The notes below the pieces were generated by a model, which was not told the origin of the DNA, made no database searches, and worked only from the letters and a program-made list of their open reading frames with translations. A DNA stretch of 64,000 nt. It comes from Herbidospora solisilvae (lineage in GTDB: Bacteria > Actinomycetota > Actinomycetes > Streptosporangiales > Streptosporangiaceae). The translations under genes were made by a program, and so were the position numbers. Within the stretch, counting starts at the first letter, position 1. Every line of letters starts with the position of its first letter. Location of the stretch: the NCBI RefSeq assembly GCF_009901565.1, contig NZ_WXEW01000003.1, positions 373,312 to 437,311 of the forward strand, in the 5' to 3' direction. Below, in pieces: positions 5,738 through 13,676 of this stretch.

Positions 5738-7551
5738 CGGGCCTGCTGGAACGCCTTGCCGGCCCGGGTTGCGACGCCGTCCTCGGTGAACAGGCCGCTG
5801 TTGGGTTCGGCCTCCTTGGCGGGGAGGCCGAACCACGCGTACCGCTGCACATAGGGCAGTGACGCGAGCATCTTCGACGAGGCGGCGAGGAAGGCGGCCT
5901 GCTCGGCGTCGCTGGCGTACTTGGCGCCGCCGGAGAAGTCGATCAGGGCGTACTCGGTCAGCCAGATCGGCTTCTTGTACCGCTGCCAGACCTTCTGCAG
6001 ATAGCTCTTGAGCTGCTGCGTCGCGGCGGCGGCCCGGAAGTCGCCGCCGTACCAGTGCAGGGTGACGAAGTCGACGCGGTAGCCCCTCTCCTTGGCCCCC
6101 TTCATGAAGCGGTCGAGCCAGCCGCCCGGGGTGTCGCCGCCGAAGGCCACGCCGGGGGAGCCGAGGATCTTCCCGGCCTTCTCCAGCTGCGGCCACAACT
6201 CCAGTGCGCGTTCCACGGTCATGTTCGACTGCTGGGCCAGGTCGGGCTCGTTGAAGCTCAGCAGGTACGGGCCCGCCTTCTTGGCCTCCGCGAGCGCCTT
6301 CGGCGTGACGCTGTCGGCACCCCAGATCATCGGGACGAACTCCACGTTCCTGGGGGTCCGCACGCCGTTCTGGTGGGTCGCCCAGGTGTAGTACCAGCGG
6401 GCCCCCGACTTGGCCAGGGAGGTGCTGACCCCGTTCATCGGCCACACCCCGACGCCCTTCTTCACCGCGGGGGCGGCGGGTGGCGGAGGCGGCGGCTCCT
6501 GGGTCTTCGACGGTCTGGGCGAGGGCTTCTTCGACGGTTTCGGCGACGGGCTCGGGCTCGGCTCGCGGACGGGCGTCTTCGACGGCGCCGGGCTCTCGGT
6601 GACCACCACGGGTGGCGGAACGGCGACGGGCCGGGGCGGCGCCTCGCTCGTCCAGGGCTGGAGCACGAACACCCCGGCCGTCACCGCCGCCGCCCCCGCG
6701 GCCGTGAGGGGGAGCCAGACGTTCTTGGCCGCCACGGCCGTCGTCTTGAGCGTGACCGGCACGAGCTTGGTGAGCATGAACCCGGCCGGCACCGCCACGA
6801 GGGGCAGCCCGAGCAGCAGCCTCTCCAGGGGGACCATGCCCTGGGTGCGGCGGCCGCAGAACGTACACCCCCGGATGTGCCGGGCGAACCGTTTGCGCCA
6901 CAACGGCGAGGGCACCCCGTCCCAGCCCAGGAACATGCCCCGGAGCTCGGGGCACTGGGCGCGCGCGTTGAGACAGCGCACGACCGACTGCGCGATCTGG
7001 ATCTGCTCCTTCATGCGCTGCACCCGCACGGCCGCGTGCTTGGCCGACAACCCGAGCGACGACGCCAGGTCGGCCCGCCCGAGCTCCCCGGTCTCCTCCA
7101 GCCACCACAACGACAGCAGCGCCCGGTCGTCGGGGTCGAGCCAGCGGGTCGCCTCGGCGACCTCGCGCCGCTGGTCGGTCAGCCCCAGCTGGAGGATGGT
7201 CAGCCCGGCGAAGTCGGAGGCGGGGTCGGCCACCTCGGTCGCCGTGTCGAGGTCGGTCCTGCGGTGCTGGGCGGTGCGCTTCTCGGCTTCGTGGTCGCGT
7301 ACCTGCCGGACCGCGATGGCCACCAGCCACGACCGGTAGGCGTCGAGGTCGCGGAGCCCCGGCAACCCGCGGACCATCCGGATCAGGGTCTCCTGGACGA
7401 CGTCGTCGGTGTCGTTGTGCCCGTTCAGCGCCCGGCCGACGATGTTGTAGACCAGCGGCAACGAATCGGCGACCAGGCGGTCGAGGGCAGCCTGGTCCCC
7501 GTCGCGTGCCGCCGCGACCATCGCCGTGTCGGGTCCGCTCCTCGCTGGCAT
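5734..7551 (-). CDS. ECF-type sigma factor fused to zinc-finger, membrane anchor and GH128-like hydrolase
   Basis: A single 605-residue protein in four parts. Residues 18-90 are sigma region 2 (DDVVQETLIRMV at 49-60), and 135-190 are region 4 with a helix-turn-helix. Residues 225-232 form His-x3-Cys-x2-Cys, like the zinc anti-sigma motif. Hydrophobic stretches at about 243-262 and 280-297 should anchor the protein. A Pro/Ser/Lys linker (300-362) leads to a TIM-barrel hydrolase resembling Asl1/GH128 endo-beta-1,3-glucanases. Likely catalytic acids are E435 (in FNEPD) and E533 (in WLTEY). Related fused ECF sigma factors are known in actinobacteria (ECF53-like). An external sugar-binding domain controlling an internal tethered sigma factor is a plausible but untested role. 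Confidence 0.85.
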   Translation of the reverse strand: MPARSGPDTAMVAAARDGDQAALDRLVADSLPLVYNIVGRALNGHNDTDDVVQETLIRMVRGLPGLRDLDAYRSWLVAIAVRQVRDHEAEKRTAQHRRTDLDTATEVADPASDFAGLTILQLGLTDQRREVAEATRWLDPDDRALLSLWWLEETGELGRADLASSLGLSAKHAAVRVQRMKEQIQIAQSVVRCLNARAQCPELRGMFLGWDGVPSPLWRKRFARHIRGCTFCGRRTQGMVPLERLLLGLPLVAVPAGFMLTKLVPVTLKTTAVAAKNVWLPLTAAGAAAVTAGVFVLQPWTSEAPPRPVAVPPPVVVTESPAPSKTPVREPSPSPSPKPSKKPSPRPSKTQEPPPPPPAAPAVKKGVGVWPMNGVSTSLAKSGARWYYTWATHQNGVRTPRNVEFVPMIWGADSVTPKALAEAKKAGPYLLSFNEPDLAQQSNMTVERALELWPQLEKAGKILGSPGVAFGGDTPGGWLDRFMKGAKERGYRVDFVTLHWYGGDFRAAAATQQLKSYLQKVWQRYKKPIWLTEYALIDFSGGAKYASDAEQAAFLAASSKMLASLPYVQRYAWFGLPAKEAEPNSGLFTEDGVATRAGKAFQQAR

Positions 7552-7721
7552 GCTGCATCCCCTTCTGAGGGCCGTGCTTCGGAGACCCCGTGGCGGGGCC
7601 CGGGGTTACGAAAATCTACTGACCTTTTCGGTGGTTTTTTGTTGTTCTGCCGTGACCTGCGGGTCTCCGGTAGCAGAAGAGGCATATCGGAACGACTGAG
7701 TCCCACCGGGAGGTACGTGAC

Positions 7722-8288
7722 GTGCGACTGACGACTGGCGCACCCTGGGCGGTCGTGCTCGCGGCCCTCCTGGTGTCGGGCTGCGCCGCCCCGCAGGTTC
7801 ACGCTCCTGCTGCGGCGGCGGTGCAGCCCTCTGCGGTGGCGCGGCCCTCGGCCGCGTTCAACCCGACGGACGTGGCCTGGATCCAGCTCGAGATCCCCAT
7901 GACCGAGTCGGTGCTGGCACTGACGGACCTGGCGCCTGAACGCACAGCGAACCCGTCAGTGCTGGCCCTGGCGTCCCAGGTCGCGGCCGAACAGCAGCAG
8001 CAACTTGAGGGGCTACGTGGTTTGTTGCGTGAAGCGGGGCTTCCGCCGACAAACGTCCACGAGGGTCATGACATGCCCGGTATGGTGACGAAGAGCGACC
8101 TGTTGATAGCGCAACGTCTCAACGCGGAGCCGTTCGACAAGCTGTTCCGGAAACACCTGAAGGACTTCCTGACCCAGTCCCTGCTGGTCGCGAAAGGCGA
8201 ACAGACATCCGGCGCGAACGAGGCGACGAAGCAGTACGCCAAGACCCTGTCGGCCGCCCGCGAAGCGACGCTGGCCGATCTGAGATGA
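7722..8288 (+). CDS. DUF305 family lipoprotein
   Basis: A 188-residue secreted lipoprotein starting at GTG with GGGAGGT upstream. The signal peptide ends in a lipobox LVSGC with lipidation at Cys21. The mature domain is the helical DUF305 type (MTESVLAL, ALASQVAAEQQQQL). It also contains a His/Met-rich stretch HEGHDMPGM that looks able to bind copper or another soft metal. DUF305 proteins have been linked to metal stress, but no reaction is established. The gene overlaps the flavocytochrome gene by 4 nt (ATGA), so the two are coupled. A second DUF305 lipoprotein is encoded 2.5 kb downstream. Confidence 0.85.
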   Translation: MRLTTGAPWAVVLAALLVSGCAAPQVHAPAAAAVQPSAVARPSAAFNPTDVAWIQLEIPMTESVLALTDLAPERTANPSVLALASQVAAEQQQQLEGLRGLLREAGLPPTNVHEGHDMPGMVTKSDLLIAQRLNAEPFDKLFRKHLKDFLTQSLLVAKGEQTSGANEATKQYAKTLSAAREATLADLR

Positions 8289-9727
8289 CGACCCACTGGG
8301 AGTCCCTGCTCCGCCCCCCGTCGGAGGCCCGCTGGGTGTCCCTGCTCGACGAGGAGGGACCGGCCACGGGCAGCCTGCACCCGGTCCCCGCACAGAGGCG
8401 GCGCGGCCGCCGGTCCCGGCCCGCCGTTCAGAGGAAGCCGGTTCCCCGGCGCCGCCCGGGAAACTTCGTCGGCACCCTGCTCTGGACCGGCGCGGTCGTG
8501 GCGACCGTCGGCTGCTGGGCCGACCTGCCAGAAGTCGCCTCCACCGCCGACGGCCTGGCCTGGCTGGGCCGCCTGACCGGCCTGCTGGCCGGCTACGGCG
8601 CGGCCATCCTGGTGGCCCTCATGGCCCGCATCCCCTACCTCGACCGGACGATCGGCTCCGACCGCCTCTCCCGGTGGCACGCCCTGGGAGGCCGCGGCAC
8701 GCTGGCGTTGTCGGTGGCGCACATGGTCTTCGCCATGGCCGCCCGCGCGGTCAGCTCGGGCGTGTGGGAGGGCACCTTCGGTCTCGTCCTGTACGGCCCG
8801 GGCATCCTCGAAGCGACCGTCTCCCTGGCGTTGCTGCTGGCCGTGGGCCTGATCTCGGCACGGGCGATCCGGTCGCGGATGTCCTACGAGGCCTGGCACC
8901 ACGCCCACTTCCTCACCTACCTGGCCATCTACCTGGGCTTCGCCCACCAGCTCACCGGGCCGTCCTTCGGCGGCGTCGGCGCGTGGGCCTGGCGGGGCCT
9001 CTACCTGGGCGTGGCCGCGCTCCTCCTCTGGTACCGCTTCACCCTGCCGGTGATCCGATCCCGGCGGCACCGCCTGAGGGTGGCCGGGATCCGGCGTGAG
9101 TCGGCCGACGTGGTCTCCGTCTACATCGCGGGCGACGACCTGGAGTCGCTGGGCGCCGAGCCCGGCCAGTTCTTCCGGTGGCGCTTCCTGACCAAGGGCA
9201 TGTGGTGGGCCGCCAACCCCTACTCCCTGTCGGCGGTGCCGAGCGGACGGCACCTGCGCATCACCGTGAAAGCGGCCGGCGCCCACAGCCGGGCCCTGTT
9301 CTCCCTGGCCCCCGGCACCCGCGTCTGGGCCGAGGGCCCCTACGGCGCGCTGACCGCCGCCCGGGGGCGTTCGAACCGGGTCCTGCTGATCGCGGGCGGC
9401 GTGGGCATCAGCCCGCTGCGGGCCCTGTTCGAGTCGATGCCCGGCCAGGTCACGCTGCTCTACCTGGCCCGGACGGTCGAGGACCTGGTGCTGCGCGGGG
9501 AACTCGACGCCATCGCGGCGGCACGGGGCGCGCGCGTGCACTACACGGTGAACGAGGACCTGACGGTTCCGCTGACGGGCCGCTCGTTGTCCCGCGCCAT
9601 TCCCGATCTGGCCGACTACGACGTGTTCGTGTGCGGGCCGCGCGGGATGACGCAGAAGGCGCTCAACGCGCTGCGGCGGGCGGGCGTGCCGAAGCAGCAG
9701 ATCCACCTGGAGAACTTCGACTTCTAG
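8285..9727 (+). CDS. Ferric reductase-like flavocytochrome (FAD/NAD(P)H oxidoreductase)
   Basis: A 480-residue protein. After a basic cytoplasmic tail (1-60) come about six membrane helices (61-255) of the ferric-reductase type. Candidate haem-ligand histidines include H132, H146, H205-H208 and H221. Residues 260-355 form a ferredoxin-reductase FAD domain with NPYSLS (311-316), and 362-480 form an NAD(P)-binding domain with GGVGISPLRAL (371-381). The family carries electrons from cytoplasmic NAD(P)H across the membrane to ferric ion, oxygen or periplasmic acceptors. It overlaps the upstream DUF305 lipoprotein gene. The acceptor is unknown; the LPMO encoded next is one possibility. Confidence 0.85.
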   Translation: MTTHWESLLRPPSEARWVSLLDEEGPATGSLHPVPAQRRRGRRSRPAVQRKPVPRRRPGNFVGTLLWTGAVVATVGCWADLPEVASTADGLAWLGRLTGLLAGYGAAILVALMARIPYLDRTIGSDRLSRWHALGGRGTLALSVAHMVFAMAARAVSSGVWEGTFGLVLYGPGILEATVSLALLLAVGLISARAIRSRMSYEAWHHAHFLTYLAIYLGFAHQLTGPSFGGVGAWAWRGLYLGVAALLLWYRFTLPVIRSRRHRLRVAGIRRESADVVSVYIAGDDLESLGAEPGQFFRWRFLTKGMWWAANPYSLSAVPSGRHLRITVKAAGAHSRALFSLAPGTRVWAEGPYGALTAARGRSNRVLLIAGGVGISPLRALFESMPGQVTLLYLARTVEDLVLRGELDAIAAARGARVHYTVNEDLTVPLTGRSLSRAIPDLADYDVFVCGPRGMTQKALNALRRAGVPKQQIHLENFDF

Positions 9728-9777
9728 GCCTCCGAAACTCGGACTTGCGGAGTCAGGAAGTCTGGGTGATCCTTCTC

Positions 9778-9883
9778 TTAGGAAGGTTTCTTTATAGAAA
9801 GCTGAAGTCCGCGGCCGTCACCCCGCGTTCCCCCGCTGATCCTTCCGCCATGGGCTCCGGCTCTCCTCATGAGGTGGCCGGAG
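9778..9883 (+). promoter_or_regulatory. Upstream region of the LPMO gene with two inverted repeats
   Basis: TTTCT (9787-9791) and AGAAA (9796-9800) form a short inverted repeat inside an AT-rich stretch, which stands out in this GC-rich DNA. The stretch begins TTAGGAAGG, resembling sequences upstream of some actinobacterial polysaccharide-degradation genes (from memory). A second structure pairs CTCCGGC (9855-9861) with GCCGGAG (9877-9883) around the palindrome CCTCATGAGG (9865-9874), forming a leader hairpin before the ribosome binding site. The regulator is not identified. Confidence 0.35.
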
Positions 9884-9914
9884 TTCGCGTATCCGCTCCA
9901 CGGAGGAGAGCCAG

Positions 9915-10778
9915 GTGTTACGTAACAAGGTGGCCGCAGCCGCCGCCGGCCTGATGGCCGGCTCGCTGCTCGTAGTCCTGCCGTCCGCGCCCGCCAGCGC
10001 CCACGGCACCATGTCGAACCCCCCGAGCCGGGTCTACCAGTGCAAGAACGAGGGCCCCGAGTCGCCCGACTCGGCCGCCTGCGCCGCCGCCGTCGCGGCC
10101 GGCGGCACCCAGGCCTTCTACGACTGGAACGAGGTCAGCCTGCTCGAAGCGGGTGGCCGACACCGCCAGCTCATCCCCGACGGGAAACTCTGCAGCGCGG
10201 GCCGTGACAAGTACCGGGGGCTGGACCTCCAGCGCACCGACTGGCCGGCCACGCCGTTCTCGGCCGGGCCGCGCACCATCACCTACCACGCCACCGCGCC
10301 CCACTCGAACAGCAACTTCGAGTTCTACATCACCCGCGAGGGCTGGAACCCGTCGATGCCGTTGAAGTGGTCGGACCTGGTGCACATCCAGACGTTCAAC
10401 AACTTCAACCCGACCACCTTCACCAATTGGACCATCAACATCCCGCAGCGGACCGGCCGCCACATCCTCTACTCCATCTGGCAGCGGGTGGTCGGCTCCA
10501 ACGAGGCGTTCTACACCTGCTCCGACGTGGTCTTCGGCGGCGGCAACCCGAACCCGAGCCCCTCGCCGACGCCGACCGTCACCCCGACCCCCACACCCAC
10601 GCCGACCCCGACGGTCACGCCCACCCAGAACCCCGGGGGCACCTGGGCGCCGGGTGTGGCCTACCAGACCGGCAACCGGGTGACCTACGGCGGTGTCACC
10701 TACCAGTGCCGCCAGCCGCACACCTCGCTCGTCGGCTGGGAGCCGCCGAACGTGCCCGCCCTGTGGCAGCGCGTCTGA
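9915..10778 (+). CDS. AA10 lytic polysaccharide monooxygenase with CBM5/12 domain
   Basis: A 287-residue secreted protein starting at GTG after a GGAGGAGAG ribosome binding site. Signal peptidase cleavage after ASA (residue 29) leaves His30 as the N-terminal residue of the mature enzyme, HGTMSNPPSR, as needed for the copper histidine brace. The second brace histidine is H130. The catalytic domain ends near residue 208. A Thr/Pro linker (211-240) leads to a C-terminal chitin-binding CBM5/12 module (243-287: TWAPGVAYQTGNRVTY). AA10 enzymes oxidatively cleave chitin or cellulose. The module favours chitin, but the substrate is inferred. Genes for a reductase and two DUF305 lipoproteins flank it. 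Confidence 0.93.
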   Translation: MLRNKVAAAAAGLMAGSLLVVLPSAPASAHGTMSNPPSRVYQCKNEGPESPDSAACAAAVAAGGTQAFYDWNEVSLLEAGGRHRQLIPDGKLCSAGRDKYRGLDLQRTDWPATPFSAGPRTITYHATAPHSNSNFEFYITREGWNPSMPLKWSDLVHIQTFNNFNPTTFTNWTINIPQRTGRHILYSIWQRVVGSNEAFYTCSDVVFGGGNPNPSPSPTPTVTPTPTPTPTPTVTPTQNPGGTWAPGVAYQTGNRVTYGGVTYQCRQPHTSLVGWEPPNVPALWQRV

Positions 10779-10838
10779 TCCCGTGAGTGAACGCGGGCCG
10801 CGTCCGACGGGCGCGGCCCGCCGTCGAAGGAGGCGGGC

Positions 10839-11369
10839 ATGCGCCGGCTGCTCATCGTTCTCTTCTTTGCCTGTACGGCCTGCGCCCCGCCCGGCGTACA
10901 GGAGGAGGCGCCGGTCAACGCGGCCGACGTCATGTTCCTGCAGATGATGGTCGCGCACAACAAACAGGGCCACGAGCTGGCCCGGCTCGCCGAGAGCCGC
11001 GAGCTGCCCCAGAAGGTCGAGCAGCTCGCCGCCGCGATGCGGGCGACCCAGGCGACCGAGACGAGCACGATGACGACCTGGCTCCTCCAGTGGGAACAGC
11101 CCCTGACCATGGACCAGGAGGCCCACCACGCCCACGGCGGCACCGCGATCGACGCGCAGAAGGACCTGACCCGGCTGCGCAGGACCGCCGACGCCGACTT
11201 CCCCCGCGAACTGCTGAACGCCCTCATCGCCCACCAGGACGACGCGATCCAGTTCGCCCGGTACGAGAAGGGCAGCGGCGCCAACCCGGCAGCGCTCGAC
11301 CTGGCCGAGCAGATCGACGTCGCCCGGTCGGCGCAGATCACCTACATGCTGGACCTGCTTGACTCATAG
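10839..11369 (+). CDS. DUF305 family lipoprotein, second copy
   Basis: A 176-residue lipoprotein whose short signal peptide ends ACTAC, lipidated at about Cys15. The mature part fits DUF305 better than the first copy: DVMFLQMMVAHNKQGHELARLA near the N-terminus and ELLNALIAHQDDAIQFAR near the C-terminus. The central HHAHGG may bind metal. A ribosome binding site AAGGAGG lies before the ATG. The gene follows the LPMO gene on the same strand and is 2 nt from the next gene. The function is not established. Flanking a copper enzyme with two DUF305 lipoproteins suggests periplasmic metal handling, as inference. Confidence 0.85.
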   Translation: MRRLLIVLFFACTACAPPGVQEEAPVNAADVMFLQMMVAHNKQGHELARLAESRELPQKVEQLAAAMRATQATETSTMTTWLLQWEQPLTMDQEAHHAHGGTAIDAQKDLTRLRRTADADFPRELLNALIAHQDDAIQFARYEKGSGANPAALDLAEQIDVARSAQITYMLDLLDS

Positions 11370-11371
11370 GC

Positions 11372-12580
11372 ATGCCGGAACTCCAGCTTCTGCGCGCCGA
11401 TCACGCCGATCGGCTCCTGACCTTCGAAACCGACAACCGCGCCTTCTTCGCCCGAACCGTCGAGGACCGGGGCGACGACTACTTCACCACGTTCCCCGTC
11501 CATCACCAGGCCGTGCTCGACGACCAGGCCAAGGGCAGGCTGCGCTTCCACGTGCTGGTCGCCGACGACGGCGAGATCCTGGGCCGCTTCAACCTGTACG
11601 ACCTGGAGAACGGCACCGCCGAACTGGGCTTCCGCCTGGCCGAGAAGGCGACCGGCCGGGGCGTGGCCACCGCGGCGGTCCGGGAGTTGTGCGACCGCGC
11701 GAAGGGCTACGGCCTGCGCAGCCTGAGGGCCGGCGCCGACGTGGCGAACCGGGGCTCCCGGCGAGTGCTGCAACGCGCCGGTTTCGTCCAGACCGGCGAG
11801 ACCTCGTTCTGGCGCAATCTGTACGACGAGTTCCTGATCGGCGGCGAACTCCGGGTCCGGCGGCTGGGCTTCGGCGCCATGCACCTGTCCGAGAACGACG
11901 GCGACGTGGTGAGACGCGCCGTCGACCTCGGCGTCACGCTCATCGACACCGCCTACCTCTACGGCTGGGGTGCCAACGAGGAGCTGCTGGCCCGCACCCT
12001 GTGGCCGTACAGAGAAGAACTGCTCGTGACCACCAAGGTCGGAGTCGCGCAGCCCGGTCAGCTCGACGGACGGCCGGAGGTGCTGCGCGCCCAAGTGGAC
12101 GCGGCGCTGACGCGCCTGCGCATGGAACGGCTGGACCTGCTCCAGCTCCACCGGGTCGACCCCGAGGTTCCGCTCGCCGACCAGGTCGGCACCCTCAAGG
12201 ACCTCCGCGACCAGGGCAAGATCGGCCACATCGGACTCTCCGAGGTCACCGTCGAACAGCTCGCGCAGGCGCGCGAGATCGTCGAGGTGGCGAGCGTGCA
12301 GAACCGCTACAACCTGCTCGACCGCGAGCACGATGCCGTCGTGGACGCCTGCGAGGCGGCCGGCATCGCCTTCCTCCCGTGGCGGCCGGTGCTCCCCGCG
12401 GTCGACGGGCTCACGGCCGAGTCGGGCGCGACCCCGGCCCAGCTGGGCCTGGCCTGGTTGCTGGCCCGCTCTCCGGTCATCCTGCCCATCCCCGGTACGT
12501 CGAAGATCGCCCACCTGGAGGAGAACGTCGCGGCCGGTGCGATCCGGCTCACCGAGGCCCAATGGAAACGGCTCAGCTGA
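11372..12580 (+). CDS. GNAT acetyltransferase fused to aldo/keto reductase
   Basis: One continuous 402-residue frame. Residues 1-152 are a GNAT domain of the RimJ type (GFRLAEKATGRGVATAAV at 86-103 binds acetyl-CoA; VANRGSRRVLQRAGF at 124-138). From residue 157 (GGELRVRRLGFGAMHL) a complete aldo/keto reductase begins, with catalytic D192, Y197, K222 and H260 and the NADPH-site segment LPIPGTSKIAHLEEN. The AKR start is the usual start of a free-standing enzyme, and its first loop is shorter than usual. The fusion looks like two adjacent genes joined by loss of a stop. Whether both activities act on one substrate is unknown. Confidence 0.85.
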   Translation: MPELQLLRADHADRLLTFETDNRAFFARTVEDRGDDYFTTFPVHHQAVLDDQAKGRLRFHVLVADDGEILGRFNLYDLENGTAELGFRLAEKATGRGVATAAVRELCDRAKGYGLRSLRAGADVANRGSRRVLQRAGFVQTGETSFWRNLYDEFLIGGELRVRRLGFGAMHLSENDGDVVRRAVDLGVTLIDTAYLYGWGANEELLARTLWPYREELLVTTKVGVAQPGQLDGRPEVLRAQVDAALTRLRMERLDLLQLHRVDPEVPLADQVGTLKDLRDQGKIGHIGLSEVTVEQLAQAREIVEVASVQNRYNLLDREHDAVVDACEAAGIAFLPWRPVLPAVDGLTAESGATPAQLGLAWLLARSPVILPIPGTSKIAHLEENVAAGAIRLTEAQWKRLS

Positions 12581-12604
12581 CCGGCACATGAGGCGATCAC
12601 GTTG

Positions 12605-12865
12605 GTGGTCGATCCGAAGCTGGGAAAGATGCGCGCGGTGACGGAATGGCCGGACTTCTCGCATCTGGAGCAGACGCGACGCGCCATCGCGGCCATTCCG
12701 GGAGGAGGATGGCGGCTCCGGCACGGCGACAGCACGGAGCCGGTCCTGGCATGGCTGATCAGCGCGAACGGCCAGGCCGCGCCGATAGTGATCGACGCCT
12801 CCCACGTCGCGGCTCCGGCGGATCCCACCCACGCCGATCGAGTGGTCCCCCCGGAGGCCGACTAG
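12605..12865 (+). CDS. Small hypothetical protein
   Basis: An 86-residue protein. GTG at 12605 is preferred to the adjacent TTG at 12602. A weak TGAGG lies about 12 nt upstream. The sequence reads VVDPKLGKMRAVTEWPDF, then HLEQTRRAIAAIPGGGWRLRHGD, with no membrane segment. I recognise no family. It follows the fusion gene on the same strand and overlaps the convergent glyoxalase-type gene by 4 bp. Codon use is GC3-rich, which supports coding. Confidence 0.55.
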   Translation: MVDPKLGKMRAVTEWPDFSHLEQTRRAIAAIPGGGWRLRHGDSTEPVLAWLISANGQAAPIVIDASHVAAPADPTHADRVVPPEAD

Positions 12866-13365
12866 CGGGAGACCCCGATGCCGCCCGGGGTCGTCGCGCC
12901 GAAGCGCTCGATCTCCTTCGTCAGGTCGAGCGGCCGGACCGACGCCTTCCCGCCCGCGATGGCCTCGGTGATGAGGTCGGCCGGGACCAGCCACGACACC
13001 TCGAACTCCAGCCCGTCGGGGTCCTTGGCGTAGAGGGCCTTGGTGGTCGAGTGGTCGGAGGCGCCGACGAGCGCGCCGAGTTCGAGCAGGCGGGTCTGGA
13101 TGCGTTCGAGCTCGGCCAGCGTGTCGACCTCCCACGCCAGGTGGTAGAGCCCGACCGCGCCGCGCCCGGCGGTGGTGGGGCCCGCGTCGGCGCCCACTTC
13201 GAACAGGCCGAGGTCGTGGTCGTTGGACGACCCCTCCGCCTGGAGGAACGCGGCTCCGGGGAAGCCCATGACCACTCGGAAGCCGAGGGCCTTCTCGTAG
13301 AAGTCGACGCTGCGTGCGACGTCGCGGACGTACAGCACGGCGTGGTTGAGTCGCTGAACCGGCAT
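12862..13365 (-). CDS. VOC family (glyoxalase/dioxygenase fold) protein
   Basis: A 167-residue protein. The ATG at 13365 (MPVQRLNHAVLYVRDV) is chosen because GGAG lies 5 nt upstream and the family begins there. The open frame extends 26 codons further but with no homology. Two beta-alpha-beta-beta-beta modules are visible: LNHAVLYVRDVARSVDFYEKALGF, and GLYHLAWEVDTLAEL followed by KDPDGLEFEVSW. Metal-ligand positions are H in LNHAV, H in YHLAW and E in LEFEVSW. The exact reaction (lyase, dioxygenase or antibiotic binding) cannot be assigned. Confidence 0.85.
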   Translation of the reverse strand: MPVQRLNHAVLYVRDVARSVDFYEKALGFRVVMGFPGAAFLQAEGSSNDHDLGLFEVGADAGPTTAGRGAVGLYHLAWEVDTLAELERIQTRLLELGALVGASDHSTTKALYAKDPDGLEFEVSWLVPADLITEAIAGGKASVRPLDLTKEIERFGATTPGGIGVSR

Positions 13366-13463
13366 GTCTCCAGCAGCAACCGGGGATCTCCGCTTGTTCC
13401 CGGGAAACTGTCGGTCCCAGGTCCTAGGGTGGTCGGCGGCCATTTCTAAGGGGGACGTGAACG

Positions 13464-13676
13464 ATGATCGTCGACCGCGTGGCGCGGGAGCGCGCGGAGA
13501 ACCAGCTGTTGTTCCAGGCGGTCCACGAGGTCGCGCGCGACCACGCCGGAGCCGCGGTCGACGACGTGGTCGCGGCGCTGCTGCGCAACCTCCCTCCGGC
13601 GCCGAGGTTGTCGGGAGACGAGGTGCGCCGGATCGCCGAGCAGATCAGCGTGGGGCGGGATCCCTCCGGTCTGTGA
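13464..13676 (+). CDS. Small helical hypothetical protein
   Basis: A 70-residue protein starting at ATG with AGGGGGA 8 nt upstream. It reads MIVDRVARERAENQLLFQAV, then VDDVVAALLRNLPPAPRLSGDEVRRIAEQI, so it is mostly alpha-helical, acidic and cytoplasmic. I recognise no family. Its last 32 bp overlap the 3' end of xylR on the opposite strand. The good ribosome binding site and GC-rich third positions support it as a real gene. Confidence 0.6.
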   Translation: MIVDRVARERAENQLLFQAVHEVARDHAGAAVDDVVAALLRNLPPAPRLSGDEVRRIAEQISVGRDPSGL

